A stretch of 64,000 bases of DNA from Euphorbia lathyris (taxonomy: Eukaryota > Streptophyta > Magnoliopsida > Malpighiales > Euphorbiaceae): positions 85,507,501 through 85,571,500 of the forward strand of contig NC_088915.1 in assembly GCF_963576675.1 (NCBI RefSeq), in the 5' to 3' direction. The position numbers and the translations under genes were made by a program. Every line of letters begins with the position of its first letter. Position 1 is the stretch's first letter. Shown here in pieces: positions 10,226 through 21,339 of the stretch. The notes beneath the pieces are model-generated. The model was not told where the DNA came from. It did no database searches and saw only the letters and a list, made by a program, of their open reading frames with translations.

Positions 10226-12298
10226 AGCAAGAAATTTGATTCCGGAAGGCGTGTATTAAGCCCTTAACGGGGACAGATCGTTTTACTTCTTTTTGTATGC
10301 ATACATATGCATTATTGCAAACCCTTTGGGTAATTTCCACGAAACCTCTAGCGAGAGTCCATTCGTCGCTCGAAAGAGGCTAGCGTAAGTTCCCCCTTAC
10401 AGTAAGGCGCCAGAGGGTCCCCATCCATTCGTTAGGGGCAAATCTGTGCGGTCCTATGAGGTCCCGCGGTCAGCCGTGTCAGCATATAGTAGCCTTAGAA
10501 GTTTCCATAGGATTACCCGTTACTATTTTTGATGTGATAAATGAATCAGTTCGAGTTTTCAAATCGCCATGATACCTGTCTAAATCCTAAAGTATGTAAA
10601 GAAAATGAAACGATGCGTTAATATATACTCTTGAATCAACATACTAATTACCCTAAAACATCGAAACAATTTGAACTAAAGACGACTTAGTTATCTCGTA
10701 TGAATGAACATGTGCGGCCCGCCTTGTTCCTTTCTGTGTCCCGACGAAGGCACATGTTCAGGAAATGCGTTATGACGTAAGTACGTATTAGTATGAATCA
10801 GTTCGGTGTTAAGGATAGTTACATTTCGATACAAAAGACTATATTAACAGTAGCCGTTATTCACATTCTTTAGATAAATTGGGATAAAACGAGATCACGA
10901 CGAAACAAAAACGAAGAACATTTCTGTCTTGAACGACCCTGTCGTAACGTGAAAAGTTTCGCACAAGTAGCCTGTCCCTTCCGAATAAAAGACGAGCTTT
11001 TACGTTATGCCTCGTGTCGTTCTTAAGAGAAATGGATGTGTCCGTACAGATGACTAAGAAAATAAAGAAGAGAAATATGAACTAAACGACCAAAATCATT
11101 CCGAATCTATGATATATATCAATACCGAGAGTAGTTAAAGAAAATAAACCAATGTCGTTGAATACGTGCCTCGGACGAGTGTATACCCCGTTTAAAATCT
11201 CGAAGCCGAATTAAGCCAAACCATATAATTGCACCATATGGACGAGACTGCGGGTTTTGACTAACGACTCGATCATTTCGACCGTTACCAAAACTGCAAG
11301 AAATATGGCCCGATGTACGTGTTTGCTTAAATCGTGCCTAAAGGAAAGAGAACGGTGATGTCCTCGCTTTGAATGAGCATGCGATTCAACGAAACGTTGA
11401 TTTTCTATAACCACACTAAGATGATATATCCCGTGGATTGGGAAGAACAACGAACTGTTGCTAGCCGAAAGGTTACCGTGCGCTCAAAATAAGACTTGCC
11501 GTCTTTTTCACGTAGCTAAAATGAGCAAACGGATCCTCGACGCTAAGAACAAACGCGTTACGCGATGAGTCCGTTCCCTAAAATAAAATCCAAAAGTGAT
11601 TCCATCACTAAATAAATATGTGGTTACGTCTCTCGATAGATCCAAAAGATCCCGTTGTAAACCAAAATCGAGACATGAACCCACGCGAATAAAAGGGAAC
11701 GAGTCATCGATAATAACGAACAATTGAAGTAGAAGAATAACTCGAACCATGTCTAAAAACTGAGATGCGCTCAAAGGCAGTCAAAACCCGAATTAATGCG
11801 TCTCATGAAAGGATGAAAGACGAGTTATTCCGAAAGGACAATCCAACTTGGTCGATTTCTTAGTCACTGAACGTTGATACGTCAAAACGAATTGTATTGT
11901 CTGATGGATGATTTACTTTCCCGCAATAATCGACGGCATCACGCGTCCCCTGGACCGCAATGTGACCCCCAAACCAAAATCCTAGGAAAGAGACCTGGAC
12001 CAACGAGTGTGTGGAGGAATAAAGGTGGAAGAGAGATGTTGTGATACGTGTAATTAGACTAACGTTTGTTTTTCTTATCTTATAAATAAATAAACGCACA
12101 CACCACGAATAATGCATATAAAATCATGCATACATACTAATAGATACCGTTCGCGCAGACGTCATCATTAAGCGGTTGTGGTTTCGCGAGAGTAATCGGC
12201 TTGTCAGAAAGTTTGATCAGCTACGAGTAGACAGTTCAGAATCAGTAGTTGTGGCTTCTGAATCATCTTCGTCTGGGTATACTCAGTCTTCCGTCAGT
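10226..12298 (+). other. Long leader between PBS and gag of A2
   Basis: About 2 kb without a recognisable gene. Some Ogre-type elements carry an extra ORF before gag, but only short unsupported frames are visible here. The frame of the Gag ORF is open from 12176, so 12176-12298 could add an N-terminal extension. Confidence 0.55.
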
Positions 12299-15200
12299 AT
12301 GTCTGCGACCGACGAGAAAGTGGCTGAATTGGAAAACTCTGTGAACAATATCAATGATCAGCTGGCCGGAATCTTGGCCCAGCTAGCTGAGTTAGCACTG
12401 AAGGACAACAAGAGTGGTAGTAAGCGTGCTGAGAATGAGGTGAACGATGGCCCTCGCTTTGGGAATGAGGAGGATTATCAGGATTATATCCGAAAACAGC
12501 TAGAAAAGGAGAAAGCTAAGGAAGAGGAGTGGAAGCAACACATCACACAGGAAGTGCAGGACTTGCGTGGGGGAAGTTTCGAAAATCAAGACTTCTATAA
12601 CTTGAAGAATTGTTTGTCGGCAACAGCTCTGCCTCTGAAATTTCGTCTCCCTGACATGAAAAAGTTCGATGGAACTGGAGATCCCACCGCTCACATGAAT
12701 CAGTATGTTGCAGTAATGAAGCACACGATCCTGACTGAGGATCAAGTCTTGGGGCTGTTTAACACCTACCTGGAGGGGGCTGCCCTCACGTGGTTCCATG
12801 CACTGCCAATGGTGACAAAGAGGGATTGGAAAGAGTTAGCGAAGTCATTCATCGCTCAGTATAGTTTTAACACCATGTTGGAAGTCACTTTGAAAGAGTT
12901 AGAGAGCACTAAGCAGCAGGCTGGGGAATCCCTTTCAGATTTCGTGAAAAGATGGAGGGCTAAGGCCGCAGTGATGAAACAAAAGCTGCTCGAGCAGGAT
13001 CAGATTCGAATGGTGGTCGGCAACACGTTGCCGTATATCAAAAATGAGTTGCGGTATATGCCATTTATGGATTTCAATCAGATGTATAGTTGTGCCTTGA
13101 CGGTTGAAGGGGATGGAGAGCCGAAGAAAGCTTATACCAAGTGGACGAAGTCTGGATATAGTGCCGGAGGGCCTAGCGCGAGTACGGAATCCGCAGCAGT
13201 GAAAGTGGTTGATCTTAATGCTATTGAAAAGAGGCGGTTCGCCAAGTTCGATCAGACCTATGCTAAAGTTTTCGAGCGTCTGCAGAAAAAGGGATTGTTG
13301 AAAGCCCTTACCCCGTATAACAAAGCTCAACATACTCCGCAGATTCAGGCTAGAGGGTACTGTGAGTTCCACAGCAGTTATGGACATACAATTGAGAATT
13401 GTGAGAGGCTGAAGCACGAAATCCAAGATTTAATTGAGGAGAAAAAGATAGCTGATCCTTCGTCAGCAAACCCTTCCACTAGGCGTAATCCATTGCCTAA
13501 TCATAGGGTAAGCATGATCGGAATTGGTCTGACAGAAACTGTGGTGATGGAATCCTTCGAGGAAAATGCAGAGGAGTTGTTGGACTCCGTCGAAAGAAGC
13601 AATGTGGGAAATGGTTTGTATGTGTCCTTCTTGGGTGAGGAACAAGCGGACGAACCAATGGAGGAAGGATCAGATGGTGGAGCACCATATGACGAGGATA
13701 GTGCCGAAGAGACCGAAGAGGGGTCATCTCGGACTATCGTGCCAAATTTGGGTTTGTTTAGTGGAGGAAGGGATCCCGAGGTGCACTTGCGTGAATATAT
13801 GCACGACATGTTTATTGAATCCTTCGGAGTAGATGAAATTGCTCAGTGGTTCCACCACTCGCTAGTGGGCGAGCCTTTGGAATGGTTCCATTCGTTACCC
13901 GACTCTTGCAAGCACGATTGGGATCGGTTGTCAGATTTATTCTTAGAAAAGTACCAAAGAGCCGAGGACAGGGTCGCAGAGCGCTTCGCAATGCAGATTG
14001 GACCTATCAAGCGTCCGCTACCGAGGGTTAGCAAGTATAATGGCAATAAGGATCCTATGGAACACCTTCATTTTTACTTGTCGGCCATGGCACCCTTGGG
14101 CTTTAAAGAAGAAGAGATCACTAGCTTGTTTTGTAATTCGTTGATGGGTGAACCGTTAATGTGGTACATGTCGCTGCCGATGTATGTTAAGACCGATTGG
14201 GCAGCAATGACGAAAAGATTTATCAAGGAGTATACAGTATGGATGCTGGCAGAGCAAACCCCTGACTCCCGGTCTTACCAAACACCTGATGCGGTGTTAG
14301 CAATGCCAAGGTATGGTGGATACCAGGATCCTGTGGAGCATACGAGGATATTTCGCAATCATATGTATGATGCCGGATTTCCGCAGTGTGAGTTGCATGA
14401 ACATTTTCTGGAAACCTTGATGGGTGAAGCCTTATTATGGCATCAGGGTCTATCAAAGGAGGAGATGGGTCATTGGATACCGCTCCGAAATGCCTTTGTG
14501 GCAAGATATGAAATGTACATTCCATGGACGGGATCCCTGGATGATCTGGACAGGATTAGGCAATTCCTCGAGGAACATTTTGTGGATTATGCTAGAAGGT
14601 GGAGGCACCGTTATGAGCAGTGTAATGAGACAATGAGCGATAAGGTGCAGCTTATGTGCATACAACGAGGTGCTATTCCGTTGGCCGCAAGAAGGATGGG
14701 TAGTGTGTCCCTCCGTGACTATGATGAGTTGATAGGTTGGGCTTTGTATGGATCGGCGGATCCCTTTTTCCTGAATCCGAGTATTCCTCACGTCATGGAT
14801 TTAATGGTCGTAGACATTTGGGCGAGTTCCTCGGACGAGGAAGATGCCAATCGAAGGGTTCCTATTAACATTTGGGACGAATCGGATGAGTTCGCATTGC
14901 CTCATATCGACGTATTGATCGACAGTGCAGCGTCAAGCGTCTTACACATGAATGTGGATGGTTTCATGGGCTACATGCAAGTTCAGATGGCCGAAAAGCA
15001 CAAAGCAAAAACCTCGTTCACAACTGAGTGGGGGACATACTGTTACAGAGTAATGCCGTTTGGGTTGAAAAATGCCGGGGCAACTTATCAGAGAATGGCC
15101 ACAGCACTGTTCCATGATATGATACACAAGGAGGTAGAAGTCTATGTGGACGATATGATGGTCAAATCAGAGACAAGAGAAGGGAATTTTGCCGCGTTCG

Positions 15201-16552
15201 AGAAGTTTTTGGCCCGAATTGCAGAATTCAAGCTAAGGTTAAACCCGAAGAAGTGCTTTTTCGGCGTTTCGTCGGGGAAAATCTTAGGCTATGTAATCGG
15301 AAATAAGGGAATCGAGGTGGATCCTGATAAAGTGAAGGCTATACAGGAGATGCCGGCGCCGAAAAATGAGAAAGAAGTGAGAGGGTTTCTGGGGCAGGTT
15401 CAATATATCAGTCGGTTCATAGCGAGACTCACCGCAATCTGCGAGCCAATCTTTAAGTTGTTAAGGAAAGACCAACCCACCATCTGGAATGATAAGTGTC
15501 AGCAAGCTTTGGAGAGCGTCCGGAGCTATTTGTCTAATCCGCCAGTGCTGAGATCGCCTAAACTAGGAAAGCCGCTTCTCCTCTATGTAGCGATTGAGGA
15601 GCGATCTATTGGGGCAATGTTGGTTCAAGAGGGAGACACCGGTGTGGAGCACGCGGTGTATTATTTGAGTAAGAAGTTCCTGGAGTACGAGCTCAAGTAC
15701 AACATGATCGAAAAGACATGTGTGGAAGTGGTGTGGTTGACAAAGAAACTGCGGCACTATTTCCAATCGTATAAAGTGATCATTATTTCTCGGATGGACC
15801 CCGTGAAGTATCTATACCGAACTCCATCCTTGACGGGGAAGTTAGCCAGATGGTTGTTGCTTTTATCCGAGTTTGACATTGAATATGTGACGAAGAAGGT
15901 TATCAAAGGAAGGGCCATGGCAGAGTTTCTGGCTAACCAACCCCTGAATGCAGAAGAGGAAGAAGTAAGCTATGATTTCCCCAATGAGCACTTGAACGCA
16001 ATCGAAGTTATACCGTGGAAAATGTTCTTCGATGGAGCAGTTAATTCGAATGGAGCCGGAGTAGGAGTACTACTTACCTCACCGGAAGGAGAAAGGATCC
16101 CGATGGCCAAGAAGTTATCCTTCCCTCTCACTAATAATATGGCCGAATATGAAGCGTGCATTTATGGTTTAGAGTCATTAGCGGCACTAGGAGCATCATA
16201 TGTCGAAATTTGGGGTGACTCCAAGTTGATCATCGAACAGGAACAAGGAAACTGGGAAGTGAGAGAAGAAAGGCTACGTCCATATCTAGATCAGCTAGAA
16301 GGGTTGGCACAAAGATTCAAGGAATGTCGTTTCTATCATATTCCTCGAGCACAGAACCAGGCGGCGGATGCCTTGGCTACTTTGGTGTCAGTTTGGGACA
16401 ACCCCCGGAACCTTGCTTCGAAGCCGTTGGTATTGAGAAGATCTCACAAACCATGTTACGAGGACGTAATGCTGTTAGGGACAGATGAAAAACCATGGTA
16501 TTTCGATATCGTGAACTTCATGAAAGATGGGATATATTCGGCAGAGTCATAA
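12299..16552 (+). CDS. gag-pol: Tat A2 Gag with four capsid-like domains fused to RT-RNase H-aRNase H
   Basis: One open frame; the start MSATDEKVAELE at 12299 is preferred because it opens the coiled-coil N-terminus usual for Tat Gag (frame open from 12176). Capsid-like domain 1 is at about 12626-13120 and is followed by a C-x2-H-x5-H-x4-C knuckle (CEFHSSYGHTIENC, about 13360). Three more copies of the capsid signature follow: 13733-13960 (FSGGRDPEVHLREY), 14017-14240 (YNGNKDPMEHLHFY) and 14292-14770 (YGGYQDPVEHTRIF). Domains 1 and 4 are full length; 2 and 3 cover only the N-terminal half. An acidic stretch separates domain 1 from 2. RT joins in frame at 14884 (DEFALPH), lacking protease and the RT fingers present in A1, then YVDDM, RNase H and archaeal-type RNase H. 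It stops at TAA 16550-16552 where A1 has GAA. Confidence 0.88.
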   Translation: MSATDEKVAELENSVNNINDQLAGILAQLAELALKDNKSGSKRAENEVNDGPRFGNEEDYQDYIRKQLEKEKAKEEEWKQHITQEVQDLRGGSFENQDFYNLKNCLSATALPLKFRLPDMKKFDGTGDPTAHMNQYVAVMKHTILTEDQVLGLFNTYLEGAALTWFHALPMVTKRDWKELAKSFIAQYSFNTMLEVTLKELESTKQQAGESLSDFVKRWRAKAAVMKQKLLEQDQIRMVVGNTLPYIKNELRYMPFMDFNQMYSCALTVEGDGEPKKAYTKWTKSGYSAGGPSASTESAAVKVVDLNAIEKRRFAKFDQTYAKVFERLQKKGLLKALTPYNKAQHTPQIQARGYCEFHSSYGHTIENCERLKHEIQDLIEEKKIADPSSANPSTRRNPLPNHRVSMIGIGLTETVVMESFEENAEELLDSVERSNVGNGLYVSFLGEEQADEPMEEGSDGGAPYDEDSAEETEEGSSRTIVPNLGLFSGGRDPEVHLREYMHDMFIESFGVDEIAQWFHHSLVGEPLEWFHSLPDSCKHDWDRLSDLFLEKYQRAEDRVAERFAMQIGPIKRPLPRVSKYNGNKDPMEHLHFYLSAMAPLGFKEEEITSLFCNSLMGEPLMWYMSLPMYVKTDWAAMTKRFIKEYTVWMLAEQTPDSRSYQTPDAVLAMPRYGGYQDPVEHTRIFRNHMYDAGFPQCELHEHFLETLMGEALLWHQGLSKEEMGHWIPLRNAFVARYEMYIPWTGSLDDLDRIRQFLEEHFVDYARRWRHRYEQCNETMSDKVQLMCIQRGAIPLAARRMGSVSLRDYDELIGWALYGSADPFFLNPSIPHVMDLMVVDIWASSSDEEDANRRVPINIWDESDEFALPHIDVLIDSAASSVLHMNVDGFMGYMQVQMAEKHKAKTSFTTEWGTYCYRVMPFGLKNAGATYQRMATALFHDMIHKEVEVYVDDMMVKSETREGNFAAFEKFLARIAEFKLRLNPKKCFFGVSSGKILGYVIGNKGIEVDPDKVKAIQEMPAPKNEKEVRGFLGQVQYISRFIARLTAICEPIFKLLRKDQPTIWNDKCQQALESVRSYLSNPPVLRSPKLGKPLLLYVAIEERSIGAMLVQEGDTGVEHAVYYLSKKFLEYELKYNMIEKTCVEVVWLTKKLRHYFQSYKVIIISRMDPVKYLYRTPSLTGKLARWLLLLSEFDIEYVTKKVIKGRAMAEFLANQPLNAEEEEVSYDFPNEHLNAIEVIPWKMFFDGAVNSNGAGVGVLLTSPEGERIPMAKKLSFPLTNNMAEYEACIYGLESLAALGASYVEIWGDSKLIIEQEQGNWEVREERLRPYLDQLEGLAQRFKECRFYHIPRAQNQAADALATLVSVWDNPRNLASKPLVLRRSHKPCYEDVMLLGTDEKPWYFDIVNFMKDGIYSAES

Positions 16553-16555
16553 CTT

Positions 16556-17740
16556 AGGGATCAAGCTGTGATTAGAAGGCTAGCTCGTCAGTTCGTCATC
16601 CACAATGACTTGTTTTACAAAAGGCACGTTGATGGATTACAACTCAGATGCTTGGATGCGGGGGAAGCCCGCGAGGCGATGGAATCAGTACATTCGGGAA
16701 TTTGTGGAGCCCATATGGGAGGAGCAGTACTAGCTAAGAAAATTATCAGAAAAGGCTTCTATTGGCTCACCATGGAAAAAGATTGTAACGAGTATGCAAA
16801 GGAATGCCATGATTGTCAAATCCACGGCGATTGCAGTCATCTTCCGGCCATGGAACTACATGTGCTAGCACCTATTTGGCCATTCGCTGCTTGGGGCATT
16901 GACATCATCGGCGAAGTAAGGCCTAACGCTTCAAATGGACATAAGTTTATTGCTGTCGCCATCGATTATTTCACCAAGTGGGTAGAAGCAGAGTCGTTTA
17001 GCAAACTGGGATCCAAGCAGATGAGAAAATTCCTTGAAAAACACTTGATCACCAGGTTCGGAGTGCCTCATCACATGATCACAGATAACGGAGTCCAATT
17101 TCAGGGGGAAGTAAGGAATCTTTTCCGAGAATATGGCATTGAACATCACAGGTCTTCTCCGTACCGTCCACAGGCTAATGGGGCAGTAGAAGCAGCTAAT
17201 AAGAACCTTAAAAGGATTCTCGTAAAGACGGTGGAATCACATCGGAACTGGCATGAGCACCTCCCACTCGCGTTGTGGGCCTATCGCACGACAGTCAGAA
17301 CCTCGACTGGGGCAACCCCATTCTCCTTGGTATACGGAACAGAAGCAGTCCTGCCGATTGAGATTGAAAAGCGATCGTTGAGAATCGCAGTGGAAGCAGA
17401 AATCCCCGAGACGGAATGGGTGAAGAGGCGATGTGAGCAGTTGGCTTTAGTTGATGAGAAAAGGATGGAAACCCTTTACCATGTACAGTTATATCAAAGA
17501 AGGATGGCTCGGGCTTTCAATAAAAAAGTCAAGACCAGCCCTATCAAAGAAGGAGATTTGGTGCTGAAACAGATCCGTGTGACGGACACCGACCCGAGGG
17601 GGAAGTTCAGGCCTAACTGGGAAGGACCGTTCGTCGTAAAGAAGATACTAAGCAAAGGAGCGGTGAAGTTAACCACAATGGACGACATGGAATTCTCTGA
17701 ACCTACCAACCTGGATAGGCTTAAGAAATACTTTTCGTAA
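16556..17740 (+). pseudogene. int: Tat A2 integrase, separated from pol by one nonsense codon
   Basis: This is the same frame as the upstream ORF after the TAA at 16550. It carries the integrase H-H-C-C zinc finger (HSGICGAHMGG ... CHDCQIHGDC), the DDE core (GIDIIGEVR, MITDNGVQF, GAVEAANK) and a C-terminal domain ending NLDRLKKYFS. It is otherwise open and parallels A1 integrase throughout. A single GAA-to-TAA change is enough to explain the interruption, so integrase could be made only by readthrough. Confidence 0.88.
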
Positions 17741-18214
17741 AAAAAAAGAAAAATAAAGAAAAATTCCCGATGGGTTGAAAACCCGCAAAGGGCGACCTAT
17801 GCAACAATAAGAGAAATCCCAATGGGTGAAAACCCGAAAGGGCACTCATTTAAAAATTCCGGGATAGTAAAAGGGGAGGAGAAAAATCGCCGGGATCCGA
17901 AAACCGAAAGGCGGGTCCTGGTAACAATAGTTATAACTTGAGCAATTACAAAAACAATGTATAAGAGACTAAGTATTTCTATTGTTTGTAAATAAATAAA
18001 GGCATGAATATATATTTGACGAGAATGATTGGAATCATCATAATCTACTGAATGCATGGTAATATGAATCACGAGTTATACATTTCCTATCCTACTCTTC
18101 ACAAAAAGCCTACCTACTATCCACCCCACTCCCTATACATCAGCTATACATCGGAGAAACCCTAATAAAAGCTACAAAGCAACAATGAAGGCTACAAAGC
18201 AATACATAACGAGC
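17741..18214 (+). other. Post-pol spacer of A2 with internal purine tract
   Basis: This is the counterpart of 3522-3960. It contains agtaaaaggggaggag at about 17865-17880, conserved with A1 and far (about 5.2 kb) from the 3' LTR. No coding sequence is visible. Confidence 0.6.
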
Positions 18215-21200
18215 CTAATACGGAGGAAAGTCCCAATAGTTCTCAAAATCTCTCAGGTGTGATGCCCGCTCCGCAGATAGTGCCTCCTCGGCAGCACGCG
18301 CTCTCTCATCAGAAACTCGTGCTCTCTCATCAGAAACTCGTGCTCTCTCATCAGCAGCTCGTGCTCTCTCCTCTGCAGCAAGGCGTCTGATCGACTCATC
18401 GCGCGCCCTCTCCTCGACGGCAAGGCGACCCTCAGTCTCCCGTCGCATCATCCCCGACCAGTGGTCGTTCCTCTCTTAATACACATGACCAACTCGGGCA
18501 TCAGCTTCCCGCACTAGCTCGCTCCGTCTCCGCTCGTGGGCATGCAGATCACTCTACAGAAAAAGAAAAAAGAACAGATAAAAGGCAGCATAGGCAAAAA
18601 CATAAATCATACATACATGCATGCATTTCACTACACTAAAGTACAGTAATGATACATACCAGGTGATCGGTGCAGCGCAAGCTGAGGCGGTCTCGGAGAT
18701 AACCAGACAGCCCCGCGTAATCCGTACAAGTCTCTCTCGTGGTCAGAGAAGCGTCCAAGGGATCAAACGGGACCCTCGAGGAGAAGATAGGAGGGGCCGC
18801 CTCAAATCCCGCATAAGGGGCCCCAGACTCATCATAGCGGATCGTAGCGTAATCCCTCCCGTAGCCGGGTATAGGCACGCCTATGGACGACCTCTCCGGT
18901 CGAGCTGCACTGGAGGACTCGCCGACAAAATAGGGCTGCTCGCACACCGGTGTTTGAGCCCGAGTACCATCGAAAAAATCAGATAGGTGGGCACTCCGCC
19001 AGGATCCCTCCTGCAAAAAAGCAAAAAAAACACACAATAAAACCTCCGAGCATATCATGAATAAAATGAAAAGAGGGCGGAATCATTTACCGGAACCTCC
19101 GCCTGACCAAAGACGGCCTCGACCGCCTCTCTCGAAAACACGTCCGCCACCGGATCTACCTCCATCGCTGCCGCCGGGGCATCCCTCGCGCTCAGTAAAG
19201 TGGACAAATAAGGCTCGCGGCCCCCGGCGTGAATCCAGACCACTCTACCGACAAAATGATGGGTCAGATCTCGACGAATGGTCGATAAGGGCAGAGTCCG
19301 CACAGCAAACATGGAAACGGGAATCTCCCCCGGCGTCCAGTGAACATCACTCACTCCGGTGATGCCTCGATCTCCCAAATACCACGCTCGCACGCAAGGG
19401 CCGGTGAGCACGCACTGCTGCTCCTGGATCATCGATGTGTATGCATACTCGGGACCGAAGTCAAGGTCGTCCCACCTGAACTTAATCTAAAAAAATATGC
19501 ACAAAGAAAAGGTCAGAAAGGCTCAAGCCAAAGTCTAGCGAGACTAAGCGAAATCTACCTGTGTGAGGACCAATAAGTCAATCCGATCTAGGAGCCATGG
19601 CACTGTCCGCCTCTTCTCGGCGCTCAGATCAAAATCTCTCCATCGAACCATAAAAGGTGGCCTCGATGCTCTCAATCGAGGTCGAGACCGACTGGGAAGG
19701 ATGCGTCTCTCGTACGCCCACACCTGCGGTATAAACAAGGACTAGGAGTGTGAGAAAGAAAAAAGAAAAGACCGGCGAATCAAGAAGGCGTCACATACCA
19801 GCAGAGCAAAGGTGTAACCACCGAAATCCTTGCGCTTCCGGCAAGTCAGGTCCAGAAACTTGTAGAGAAAAGCTAAGCCTGCCCCCGCCCAATCGTAGGA
19901 AGCTGCGGCATCTAAATCACTAAGGGCCTGGATGAGACCCGCATGTACCTTTCCGCCCTTCGTGCGGAAAATCGTCTCACTCAGAGCATATACAAGGAAG
20001 CTACGAACCGCCAGATCAGTAGCATCAGTCTCACAGAAGTCCCGTCTACTCAAGAGGCTAGCAGTCGAAATAAACTTCACCGGGGTAGATTTGGCGCATA
20101 GAGGAACTCCTGGTCCTATCAAGGCGGCAAGCCTAGCAGGGTCGACCCGCGGTCGCATCATGCCATAATGGAAAGGGACGGGAGTGTTGCTCCCTCGTAA
20201 TCTGGTCAATAATGAAAAATCTCGAGGCGAGATGGTCATCTCCCCGAAGGAAAGGTGGAAGGTGTGAGTCAAGTCAACCCACCGCTCACACAGGGCCCGT
20301 AGGCCAATGGGATCACACACCCCGTTGGTGCGGGGCAGCGCTGCAATGAAGGGTCTGAAGCCCAACTCCTGCACGCGGGCTCTCGCCGCTGCGCTCAGCC
20401 TATCATACCATGAAAGAACCTCGATAGTGGTCCCGAAAATCTCGATGAGCTAAAGAGGAACAAGATAAGAAAATTTAAATACAACTCCTAAGGCAAGCGA
20501 GTGATAAGAACGCGTTAAAACTAGGTATTCGTTCATCCGGTCAATTAGGGCCAATTTTCTGTAAAAATCTCTCCCGTAGGATCATTCATGTAAGGTTTAG
20601 TCAATTCTTTTATCCACCCTCGTCTACAGGTGACGAGGAGCGTAGATTAGGTTTTACTATTCACATACGTTAACGTGCATTAGGTAAGTCTTTACTATTC
20701 ACGTTTTTTACTATTCACGTGCATTAGTTAAGTTTTTACTATTTACGTTTTTTACTATTCACGTGCATTAGCTAAGTTTTTAGTATTCACGTTTTTACTA
20801 TTCACGTGCACTATTCACGTTTTTACTATTCACGTGCATTAGCTAAGTTTCTACTATTCACGTGCACTATTCACGTTTACTATTCACGTGCACTATTCAC
20901 GTTTTTACTATTCACGTCGTTTTTACTGTTAACATGCATAAATTCGTAGTGTCACTATTCACATGCATATAGCGCGCATTCTTGCAAAAATAAACCGATG
21001 TTACGTGTAAATAAAGGAATTCACGTTTTCTAGCTAAAGTCCTCTAAGGCAGTCTAAGAGTTAGCATGCAAATCATGTTCGTATATGAGTGCTAAAACCT
21101 AGAGTTCGAATCAAATAAAAGTGAGAAACCACTTACCTCGTTGCAGCGTGTCCTGCTCAAGTGTGTCGTAGGGTCGTGGAAGGTATCCACTCTATCCAGG

Positions 21201-21253
21201 TTTACGTAAACCTCGTCCATGCCTCTAGTGCCGTCCCATTCGTCTAAATTCAT
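18215..21253 (-). pseudogene. Antisense plant-mobile-domain gene of Tat A2, six exons
   Basis: Complete exon set by GT-AG signals on the minus strand: exon 1 21253-21137 (117 nt, MNLDEWDGTRGMDEVYVNLD...), exon 2 20449-19799 (651), exon 3 19723-19559 (165), exon 4 19486-19091 (396), exon 5 19010-18660 (351), exon 6 18553-18215 (339 with TAG). All exons are multiples of three and all introns phase 0. The spliced length is about 672 residues. Exons 2-4 carry the PMD-like domain (HTFHLSFGEMTISPRDFSLL; VWAYERRILP; FRWDDLDFGPEY). Exon 6 is a coiled coil built of ERARVSD-type heptads. One premature TAA lies in exon 6 (18476-18478) where A1 has a Gln codon, so this copy loses part of the coiled coil. 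Function inside the retrotransposon is unknown; host PMD proteins affect silencing. Confidence 0.82.
20640..20945. repeat. G-box-containing tandem repeat in intron 1 of the PMD gene
   Basis: Irregular repeats of ttttactattcacgtgcattagctaag (shown here in its two parts ttttactattcacgtg and cattagctaag). I count six perfect CACGTG palindromes and about seven CACGTT variants in 300 bp. It sits in the first intron of the antisense gene, and two units survive at the same place in A1. CACGTG is the core target of plant bHLH and bZIP factors, so an enhancer role is possible but not shown. Confidence 0.75.
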
Positions 21254-21332
21254 CCCGAGAATAATCCAAATTGAAGTCTAGTGAGAGAAAGAGGAGAGAG
21301 AAGGTGTGGGGTTGGAATGAAACCCCACCACC

Positions 21333-21339
21333 TTATATA
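21333..21339 (-). promoter_or_regulatory. TATA box for the antisense PMD gene
   Basis: The minus strand reads ctatataagg with TATATAA at 21339-21333, about 80 bp upstream of the PMD start codon. This is a canonical plant core promoter position, suggesting the antisense gene is transcribed from its own promoter rather than from the LTR. Confidence 0.65.

Noticed and set aside
9897..10230. ORFs near the LTR/PBS junction
   Set aside because: They span the LTR end and PBS, lack recognisable motifs and conflict with the LTR structure.
12176..17740. Endogenous pararetrovirus or caulimovirus origin of the gag-pol regions
   Set aside because: Integrase, LTRs, PBS and the archaeal-type RNase H identify Tat retrotransposons. 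No movement protein or viral coat region is present.
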